In this document: positions 1-4,454 of the stretch, piece by piece | Layout: every line of letters begins with the position of its first letter | Position numbering within the stretch: the stretch's first letter is position 1 | Assembly (NCBI GenBank): GCA_946611835.1 | Contig: CAMOEE010000168.1 | Coordinates: forward strand, 1 to 5,555 | Direction of reading: 5' to 3' | Source: an uncultured Treponema sp. | Lineage (GTDB): Bacteria > Spirochaetota > Spirochaetia > Treponematales > Treponemataceae | Length of the DNA: 5,555 bases | Notes under the pieces: model-generated | The model's database searches: none | What the model saw: the letters and a program-made list of their open reading frames with translations, nothing else | What the model was told of the DNA's origin: nothing | Made by a program: the position numbers and the translations under genes

Positions 1-98
1 AAGACATCCGTGAGAACCACTATCCAAAATTCGGCAAACACTTGCCAAAAGAGCTCACAGCTTGTTTGGATGATCTCGAAGCACGTCTTTCAAAATAA
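1..98 (+). CDS. 3' end of an unidentified protein gene (partial)
   Basis: An open frame runs from base 3 to a TAA at 96-98 and gives 31 residues that enter from outside the window. The tail begins DIRENHYPKFGKHLPKEL and ends in LEARLSK. The charged, leucine-spaced last dozen residues would suit a C-terminal helix. The composition is protein-like and no other frame here is better, so it is probably the true end of a gene. I do not recognise the family, and the piece is too short to assign a function. A tiny GCTC/GAGC hairpin (99-110) follows the stop at once, but without a T run. The likelier transcription end is the large palindrome with a T tract at 140-217. Confidence 0.6.
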   Translation, partial: DIRENHYPKFGKHLPKELTACLDDLEARLSK

Positions 99-139
99 GC
101 TCGCTTGAGCAAATAAGTTAAACTTGACCGTTTAATTTA

Positions 140-208
140 AAACCACAGATTACACAGATGACACAGATTATAAATTCTAATCCGTGGAATCTGTGACATC
201 TGTGGTTT
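140..208. repeat. Imperfect palindrome built of 9-bp CACAGAT-type units
   Basis: The left arm (140-170) and right arm (178-208) are 31 bases each and match as inverted repeats at 26 of 31 positions around a 7-base loop (171-177). Each arm is itself a tandem of about three 9-base units. The left reads CCACAGATT, ACACAGATG, ACACAGATT, and the right reads AATCCGTGG, AATCTGTGA, CATCTGTGG. From general knowledge, palindromes with this CACAGAT phrase recur between genes in many unrelated bacteria, so this is probably one copy of a dispersed intergenic repeat rather than a gene-specific operator. No target-site duplication is evident. The mismatches fall between the conserved CACAGAT cores. Confidence 0.75.
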
Positions 209-217
209 ATTTTTTTT
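140..217 (+). terminator. Likely rho-independent terminator formed by the palindrome
   Basis: The 31-base imperfect stem is followed directly by A209 and then eight consecutive T (210-217), the layout of an intrinsic terminator on the forward strand. It lies about 40 bases after the stop of the partial gene at the left edge, so it would end that transcript and insulate the DinJ-like gene. The stem is longer and less GC-rich than a typical terminator. The termination role may be a by-product of a repeat having inserted here. Confidence 0.5.
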
Positions 218-251
218 ATATGTGTCTATTCGCGTCTAAACGTTCGTTTGT

Positions 252-280
252 TTGATTTTTTTGAACTTATGTAGGATAAT
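252..280 (+). promoter_or_regulatory. Candidate sigma70-type promoter for the DinJ-like gene
   Basis: TTGATT (252-257) and GATAAT (275-280) are separated by 17 bases, each one or two bases from the consensus. Only 6 bases (281-286) lie between the -10 box and the ATG at 287. If this promoter is used, transcription would start at or within a base or two of the start codon and give a leaderless mRNA. A weak AGGA (273-276) could instead act as a ribosome site with 10-base spacing, in which case the real promoter lies further upstream. Confidence 0.35.
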
Positions 281-286
281 ACAAGC

Positions 287-937
287 ATGATTAAGACTTA
301 CGACATTGATTTGGATGATGAACTTGTTGAGGGAGCTTCACGGCTTTTTGAGAGTCTTGGAACGGACATCGACAGCGCTATAAAGATTTTTTTGAAACAG
401 GCTGTTTTGCGAAAAGGCTTTCCTTTTGAAATAGCAGTCCCGGAGGAAGCGGAAAGCGGAAAAGTGAAAGTGGAAAGAGAAGTTGCTTTTGAAGGCGAGA
501 TTTCTGCTCAAAGTGAGTCGCCTGCTGAAGTCTCTGATTCTGCCGGCGATATTCATGGCGGGATTACTGAAGACGAAGAAAGTGCGGCCGCTACTGTGAC
601 TTCTGTTTCGGCTGAGATTGCGGCCCGTGTTGCGGCGAACGAGGCTCTTGTGGCTGAAATGCGAAAGGAAATCGGTGACAAAGAAGTTACACCGGAATTC
701 GACGAGAACGAGGATGACGGCACTCATGGAAATTATGAGCAGCAGAAAGTGGAAAAAGCCGCTCCAGGGGGAGACGAGCCTGCTGAGAACGAAACCGCTC
801 CTGCTAGAGCTGAAGAGCCTGCCAAAAACGAGCCGGAAGCCCAGGAAGATGACTCCGAAGACGAAGATGAAACAACACCCGACAATCTCTTCGACGCCTG
901 GGATGTAGGGGACGAGGAAGAGATAGGTTGTAAGTAG
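287..937 (+). CDS. Orphan RelB/DinJ-type antitoxin-like protein with long acidic tail
   Basis: Residues 1-54 of 216 resemble the RelB/DinJ antitoxin family, with a beta strand (KTYDIDLDDEL), a helix (EGASRLFESLG), then TDIDSAIKIFLKQAV and GFPFEI, the usual family signature. That fold is a ribbon-helix-helix that dimerises and binds DNA, normally repressing its own toxin-antitoxin operon. Typical family members are about 80-100 residues. Here a further 160 or so follow, containing 52 Asp/Glu and only 12 Lys/Arg in residues 51-216. They look disordered apart from a possible helix at about 108-130 (SAEIAARVAANEALVAEMRK) and an aromatic-acidic end (LFDAWDVGDEEE, 201-212). No toxin gene lies beside it: the next gene is convergent and encodes a nuclease-fold lipoprotein. 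It may be a stand-alone DNA-binding or chromosome-associated regulator rather than an antitoxin. The family match is good, the function uncertain. Confidence 0.8.
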   Translation: MIKTYDIDLDDELVEGASRLFESLGTDIDSAIKIFLKQAVLRKGFPFEIAVPEEAESGKVKVEREVAFEGEISAQSESPAEVSDSAGDIHGGITEDEESAAATVTSVSAEIAARVAANEALVAEMRKEIGDKEVTPEFDENEDDGTHGNYEQQKVEKAAPGGDEPAENETAPARAEEPAKNEPEAQEDDSEDEDETTPDNLFDAWDVGDEEEIGCK

Positions 938-958
938 CTTTGCTTAAAACCTTACAAC
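927..958. terminator. Inverted repeat across a convergent gene junction, possible bidirectional terminator
   Basis: GTTGTAAG (927-934) and CTTACAAC (951-958) form a perfect 8-bp stem around a 16-base loop. The loop holds the stop codons of both convergent genes, TAG at 935-937 forward and TAA on the reverse strand at 946-944, plus a mini AGC/GCT hairpin (936-944). With only 6 bases between the two coding regions, this is the natural place for transcripts to end from both sides. Neither side has a clear T run, so termination would be weak or need a factor. Confidence 0.35.
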
Positions 959-1963
959 GCATGTGATTGGCAGATGATCTGAGTATCCCCTGCCGTTCCA
1001 CTGCTGGTATCTCAGCGGATGACCTTCACTGTCGGCCCATTTTCCTGTGTTTTCCGCACAAAAATCCGAGAGCAGAATCTTACCAGAGGCAAAAAAATGG
1101 TCTATCCGCTCCCAATTATTTTTGTACCAGTAGCTTCCAGGCAGCGCAAAACTTCCATTTTCCAGAATCCATGGCGAGAAGACCTCGACATTATTTTTCC
1201 CGTGTAAAATCAGGTTTCTTTCTTTTTCTTTATTAAAAGATATATCAAATTCAGAAATATCCTTGTTAAAATCCCCGCAAGCCAGAAGGGGACCCTTATT
1301 CTTAGCCTTTGACATCAGCCTTGCTAGAAGAATTTCCTGTTTCTTTCGCCATATTTCCGAAGACTCTGAGCCGCTGCTTTTACTTTTCCAGTGGTTTACG
1401 AAAATCGTGAGAGTCTTTTCTTTTAAGTAGAGCGAAAATTGAATTATAGGCCGCATTGAAGGAGCTGTCCCATTAGTCCTTATATCAAGCGAGTGAACCG
1501 TGACTTCTCCAATCGGAAGCCTTGAGAGAACGGCGCAACCTATGGAACTTCCTTCGCTGATGGCGAACAGCCCGTGCTGGTACAACTTTGAGAAGTCGAA
1601 TGTTCCGGAAAGCCTGTTTGCTATGTCCTGAAGCTGGGATTCTTTTTCGAGTTCTTCCATTATTACGACATCTGCATCAATTTCTTTGATTACGTCTGCA
1701 AGCCTGTCCAGCCGCTCTTCATATTTTTCTTTGTTCCAACCGCTTTTAGGATTCTTGAATTCGGTGTATTCGTTTCCGTCAAAAGTCGCATCGAAAAAGG
1801 TCTGCAGGTTCCAGTTCATCACTTTTATGCTCTGGCTCCATTCATCTTCCTGCGCTTTTCCCTCTGGCTGCCGGGAACAGGAGACAAAAATCATCAGGGC
1901 AGAGACTAAAAGCATCAGCCGTCCATGCACTTTATACTGCGGTCTAAATTTTATTTTCTTCAT
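944..1963 (-). CDS. Exported lipoprotein, endonuclease/exonuclease/phosphatase (EEP) family
   Basis: The 339-residue protein starts with a basic segment (residues 1-15, rich in K/R), a hydrophobic stretch (about 17-27) and Cys29 in the sequence IFVSC. This fits a lipoprotein signal peptide by the looser spirochaetal lipobox, though not the strict LAGC form. The rest is a complete EEP (DNase I-like) domain: NWN at 50-52, metal-binding Glu104 in VIMEELE, NHWKSK with His191, GDFN with Asp231 and Asn233, RIDH at 287-289 and the C-terminal SDH with Asp329/His330. All catalytic positions appear intact, so it should be an active Mg-dependent hydrolase of phosphodiester or phosphoester bonds on the cell surface or in the periplasm. 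The substrate (nucleic acid, phospholipid or other) cannot be read from sequence. The first Met is preferred because starting at Met17 would remove the basic n-region. There is no clear Shine-Dalgarno sequence. Confidence 0.88.
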   Translation of the reverse strand: MKKIKFRPQYKVHGRLMLLVSALMIFVSCSRQPEGKAQEDEWSQSIKVMNWNLQTFFDATFDGNEYTEFKNPKSGWNKEKYEERLDRLADVIKEIDADVVIMEELEKESQLQDIANRLSGTFDFSKLYQHGLFAISEGSSIGCAVLSRLPIGEVTVHSLDIRTNGTAPSMRPIIQFSLYLKEKTLTIFVNHWKSKSSGSESSEIWRKKQEILLARLMSKAKNKGPLLACGDFNKDISEFDISFNKEKERNLILHGKNNVEVFSPWILENGSFALPGSYWYKNNWERIDHFFASGKILLSDFCAENTGKWADSEGHPLRYQQWNGRGYSDHLPITCVVRF

Positions 1964-1968
1964 GCTTA

Positions 1969-1974
1969 TATATA
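1969..1974 (-). promoter_or_regulatory. Candidate -10 element of the EEP lipoprotein gene
   Basis: On the reverse strand a TATATA box lies 5 bases before the ATG of the lipoprotein gene, within the phrase CACTATATATAAGC. No ribosome binding site is seen between it and the start codon, and no convincing -35 box at standard spacing. It may drive a near-leaderless mRNA, like the candidate at 252-280, or it may be only AT-rich sequence. Confidence 0.3.
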
Positions 1975-1977
1975 GTG

Positions 1978-2045
1978 AAAAAAAATCACTTTTCGGCAGT
2001 AAATTTGAAAAAAAGTTTAAAAAACTGTAAAAATAAATCGAAAAA
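1978..2045. other. Phased A-tracts in the divergent promoter region
   Basis: Runs of 5 to 8 adenines occur at 1978-1985, 2008-2014, 2019-2024, 2029-2033 and 2041-2045. The centres of the last four are about 10, 10 and 12 bases apart, and the first is about three turns further left. A-tracts repeated once per helical turn bend DNA and can act as UP elements. They lie between the divergent start codons at 1963 and 2086 and directly upstream of the TATAAT at 2061-2066. Simple AT richness is the alternative explanation. Confidence 0.4.
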
Positions 2046-2060
2046 TATTGAATTTAGCTT

Positions 2061-2080
2061 TATAATTGAACTATCTGGGG
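2061..2080 (+). promoter_or_regulatory. -10 box and ribosome site that fix the RsbU-like start
   Basis: A perfect TATAAT (2061-2066) precedes the ATG at 2086 by 19 bases, and GGGG (2077-2080) sits 5 bases before it as a moderate ribosome site. No good -35 hexamer lies 16-18 bases upstream, so the promoter may lean on the A-tracts or on an activator. The position of the -10 box inside the longer open frame argues against translation beginning at the GTG at 1975. Confidence 0.5.
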
Positions 2081-2085
2081 TTCTT

Positions 2086-3702
2086 ATGAAGCAAAAAATT
2101 CACATTTCGATTCTGTCTATAAAGCTGCTTGCAAGTGCGGCTCTCTTTGGCGTGCTTATGTTTGCGGTCAACAGTTTTATGAGCTATAAAGAATTTAAAA
2201 AACAGGTCGAAGGACTTTACGGAGATGTGACAAGACAGTTAGCCCAGACGGCCAATTCTTATGTCTCTACGGAACGAATCTTTTACTGGCTTACCGAGGG
2301 CAGCGACGGTTTTTGGGATTCAGCAAACCAGCGTCTCAACGAACTTACCGAAACCGCTGACCTTGCCTTCATTTATCTTACGGTAGTTTCCCCGGATTAC
2401 AAAAGCCGGACATACATTTTTGATGCGGTCAGCAGCCTGGTCGCAAGTGAGCCTTATTCTCTGGGCTATGTCGAGTCTCTGGAAAAAAAGGACCCCCTCT
2501 ATATCGAAAACCTTCGGAAGATAATAACTGAAGGCGAGCCGATGAGTTTCTTCTCTTACAAAAAGGGCGGCGGGCATGTAACGACTTCTGTTCCTGTCAA
2601 AGATTTTACCGGTTCAGTTGTCGCTGTAATGAATGTCGTAAAGCCAATGCATGAGGTCCAGGCCTATAAAGAAAAATATCTTCGCTCAATGATTCTTGCG
2701 GCCCTCTTTCTCACGGTTTTCTTCGTCCTTTTGTATTCAATGGCGATTATGCTTGGAATTGTCCGTCCCCTCCTGCTGATTATCGAAGAGACTTCTCATT
2801 TTGCCGAGCACCATGGTGAGCTTACCGGCCTGCTCAAAAAAATCAGGAGCAGGGATGAGCTTGGCGTGCTTGCCAAGTCGGTCGAAAAGATGAGCGTTGA
2901 CATGAACAAGTACATAGCTGATTTGACTCATGCTACTGCCGAAAAAGAAAGAATCGGTGCCGAGCTTAATGTTGCGACAAAAATTCAGGCCGAGATGCTG
3001 CCTAGGGTTTTCCCGCCTTACAAAAATCATCCGGAAATTGAGCTTTATGCTTCCATGACTCCTGCAAAGGAGGTCGGCGGTGATTTCTATGATTTCTTTA
3101 TGATTGATGATGACCACTTTGCCGTGGCTGTGGCTGATGTCTCTGGCAAGGGTGTTCCGGCGGCTCTTTTTATGGTCGTCGCAAAAACCCTTCTTAAGGA
3201 AGCTGCATTCCGCTACAAGACTCCTGCTGAGATTTTTGCCCATGTAAACAATATTTTGTGCGAGAATAATGAGTCAGGGCTTTTCGTCACCTGCTGGATG
3301 GCCATTCTTGAGATAAGCAGCGGAAAACTGACTTTTGCGAATGCCGGACACACATCGCCATTGATTTACAGGGACAAAAAAATCGACTTCCTGAAGACTT
3401 CTCCTGACCTGATGCTTGCCGCAATGGAAGGAATGCCTTACGAAAATCATGAGATTACGCTTTCTTCTTGTGACAGGTTGCTTCTTTACACTGACGGTGT
3501 AACCGAGGCTACCAATTCCGGCAATCAGCTTTACGGTGAGGAAAGACTTCTGAAAAGGCTTTCCATGGAAAAGCCAGAGGTGCTTGCTCCAAAAGAGGTC
3601 GTTGACTTTGTGCGGGCGGACATAGACGCTTTTGTTGGGGAAGCCCCCCAATTTGACGATATAACGATGCTGGAAATGCTATATAAAGCAAAATCTGAGT
3701 AA
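2086..3702 (+). CDS. Membrane sensor PP2C/SpoIIE-type phosphatase (RsbU-like)
   Basis: This 538-residue protein has a transmembrane helix at about 7-28 and an extracytoplasmic region (about 32-200). That region ends in the Cache-like phrase VTTSVPVKDFTGSVVAVMNV. A second transmembrane helix (about 202-226), a HAMP linker (about 227-279), a short coiled coil and a complete PP2C/SpoIIE domain (about 300-535) follow. Metal-site motifs are present: GGDFYD (Asp333, Asp336), VADVSGKGVPAALFM (Asp351), NAGHTSPL, YTDGVTEA (Asp470) and FDDIT (Asp524/525). By family, it removes phosphate from Ser/Thr of a STAS-domain antagonist when a signal is sensed outside the membrane. The natural substrate is the STAS protein encoded at 4125-4424. 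The frame extends upstream to a GTG at 1975, but those 37 residues are Lys/Asn-rich and overlap the promoter, so Met at 2086 is chosen. It forms an operon with the HATPase gene 18 bases downstream. Confidence 0.92.
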   Translation: MKQKIHISILSIKLLASAALFGVLMFAVNSFMSYKEFKKQVEGLYGDVTRQLAQTANSYVSTERIFYWLTEGSDGFWDSANQRLNELTETADLAFIYLTVVSPDYKSRTYIFDAVSSLVASEPYSLGYVESLEKKDPLYIENLRKIITEGEPMSFFSYKKGGGHVTTSVPVKDFTGSVVAVMNVVKPMHEVQAYKEKYLRSMILAALFLTVFFVLLYSMAIMLGIVRPLLLIIEETSHFAEHHGELTGLLKKIRSRDELGVLAKSVEKMSVDMNKYIADLTHATAEKERIGAELNVATKIQAEMLPRVFPPYKNHPEIELYASMTPAKEVGGDFYDFFMIDDDHFAVAVADVSGKGVPAALFMVVAKTLLKEAAFRYKTPAEIFAHVNNILCENNESGLFVTCWMAILEISSGKLTFANAGHTSPLIYRDKKIDFLKTSPDLMLAAMEGMPYENHEITLSSCDRLLLYTDGVTEATNSGNQLYGEERLLKRLSMEKPEVLAPKEVVDFVRADIDAFVGEAPQFDDITMLEMLYKAKSE

Positions 3703-3710
3703 TAAAGAAC

Positions 3711-3715
3711 GGAGG
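3711..3715 (+). promoter_or_regulatory. Strong ribosome binding site of the RsbW-like gene
   Basis: GGAGG lies 5 bases before the ATG at 3721, inside the 18-base gap after the phosphatase stop codon. It is the best Shine-Dalgarno match in the window, which suggests the HATPase is made in good amount relative to the membrane phosphatase from the same mRNA. Confidence 0.8.
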
Positions 3716-3720
3716 ACAAG

Positions 3721-4122
3721 ATGAAAGAACTTCAAATAGCCGCTGATGATAAAAACATGGACGCAATTAACGATTTTATTCACTCTGTCATGCCTGACGA
3801 CTGTTCCCCTGGCATAATTTATAAAATTGATTTGGCTGTCGAAGAAATTTTCGTAAACATCGCTCATTATGCCTATGCGCCTGAGACAGGGGATGCCTGG
3901 ATCGGTGTTTCCTTTGAGAATGGTATGCTTACAATAGTATTCCGTGACAAAGGTAAGCCTTTTAACCCGATAGAAAAAGAAGACCCCGATGTGACGCTTT
4001 CAGCAGAAGAGCGGGATATCGGGGGACTTGGAATATTCCTTACGAAAAAATTTATGGATAGCGTGGAATACGAGTTTAAGGACGGCCAGAATATCCTGAC
4101 CATCAAAAAAGCACTTGGATAA
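3721..4122 (+). CDS. RsbW/SpoIIAB-like ATP-binding protein (anti-sigma-type kinase)
   Basis: The 133 residues are close to the usual 130-160 of this family and form a single GHKL (Bergerat-fold) ATPase domain. The N box is AVEEIFVNIAHYAY with Glu42 and Asn46. The G1 box is FRDKGKPFNP with Asp76 and Gly78. The G2 box is GGLGIF at 101-106, followed by LTKKFMDSVEYEF. These are the ATP and Mg contacts of serine kinases that phosphorylate a STAS antagonist and bind a target protein in a mutually exclusive way. The gene is co-transcribed with the membrane phosphatase, the usual pairing in partner-switching systems. The target is unknown: no sigma factor is in the window, and many members outside Firmicutes control non-sigma targets. 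Kinase activity is inferred from the family. Confidence 0.9.
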   Translation: MKELQIAADDKNMDAINDFIHSVMPDDCSPGIIYKIDLAVEEIFVNIAHYAYAPETGDAWIGVSFENGMLTIVFRDKGKPFNPIEKEDPDVTLSAEERDIGGLGIFLTKKFMDSVEYEFKDGQNILTIKKALG

Positions 4123-4150
4123 GATTAGATAATATTGAGAATCTTATCCA
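4116..4150. terminator. 11-bp perfect inverted repeat over both stop codons, possible terminator
   Basis: TGGATAAGATT (4116-4126) and AATCTTATCCA (4140-4150) pair perfectly around a 13-base loop. The forward stop TAA (4120-4122) is in the left arm, and the reverse stop (4127-4125) spans the arm and loop edge. On the reverse strand a run of six T follows about five bases after the stem (4105-4110), which makes a weak intrinsic terminator plausible for the STAS operon. On the forward side no T run follows. The two coding regions are 2 bases apart, so any terminator must overlap them. Confidence 0.5.
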
Positions 4151-4424
4151 TTCCCGTTGCCTCAAGAACCTGTTTACAGAAATCCGATGGCGAGCGGAGT
4201 ATCATTTTGCCACCGGTAGGCAGCATGATTTTGTGAGCCAGAAGAATCACACGGAGACCTGCGCTCGATACATATTCTATGGCACTCAAATTGAGATAAA
4301 GATTCTGCTTAACCTTTGGAATCTTGTTGAGTACGGCTTCAAGCTGCGGTGCCGTTCCTGTATCAAGGCGGCCTTCAACGATCAGTTCGATTCCATCTGG
4401 CTGTTTGTTTTCTTTGATTGTCAT
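4125..4424 (-). CDS. STAS-domain anti-anti-sigma-type antagonist (SpoIIAA/RsbV-like)
   Basis: The whole 99-residue protein is one STAS domain: a beta strand (IELIVEGRLDTGTAPQLE, 12-29), LYLNLSAIEYVSSAGLRVIL (42-61), then GGKMIL and a C-terminal amphipathic helix with LEATGMDKIL. The signature SSAGL (53-57) aligns with DSSGL of SpoIIAA and puts Ser54 at the phosphorylated serine position. By family, the unphosphorylated form binds the RsbW-like kinase and frees its target, the kinase inactivates it by phosphorylation, and the PP2C phosphatase reactivates it. Both likely partners are encoded next door on the opposite strand, stop codon facing stop codon. The start is supported by AGGGG 6 bases upstream. 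It lies 30 bases behind the zinc-ribbon/SUMF1 gene on the same strand and is probably co-transcribed with it. Confidence 0.92.
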   Translation of the reverse strand: MTIKENKQPDGIELIVEGRLDTGTAPQLEAVLNKIPKVKQNLYLNLSAIEYVSSAGLRVILLAHKIMLPTGGKMILRSPSDFCKQVLEATGMDKILNII

Positions 4425-4430
4425 ATTATA

Positions 4431-4435
4431 CCCCT
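4431..4435 (-). promoter_or_regulatory. Ribosome binding site of the STAS gene
   Basis: AGGGG on the reverse strand sits 6 bases before the ATG that ends at 4424. It lies in the 30-base gap after the SUMF1 gene. A TATAAT (4442-4447) just upstream could be an internal -10 box, but its start point would fall on the ribosome site, so read-through from the upstream promoter is the simpler view. Confidence 0.65.
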
Positions 4436-4454
4436 GTAAATATTATATTGTTTG

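Noticed and set aside
140..208. Possible small CRISPR array because of repeated CACAGAT units
   Set aside because: Units are 9 bases with no unique spacers and are arranged as a palindrome, not as direct repeats separated by spacers.
338..727. Reverse-strand open frame of 129 codons within the DinJ-like gene
   Set aside because: It is antisense to a gene with a clear family match, its product is Arg/Ser/Phe-rich without motifs, and it has no ribosome site. It is a shadow of the GA-rich coding strand.
287..1963. Toxin-antitoxin operon formed by the DinJ-like gene and its neighbour
   Set aside because: The neighbour is on the opposite strand and encodes an exported EEP-fold lipoprotein. No RelE/YafQ-like small protein is encoded in any frame next to the DinJ-like gene.
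1975..2085. Extension of the phosphatase frame to a GTG start at 1975
   Set aside because: The 37 extra residues are Lys/Asn-rich translation of AT-rich DNA, the region holds a perfect TATAAT at 2061-2066 and the divergent promoter, and the ATG at 2086 has a ribosome site and starts just before the first membrane helix.
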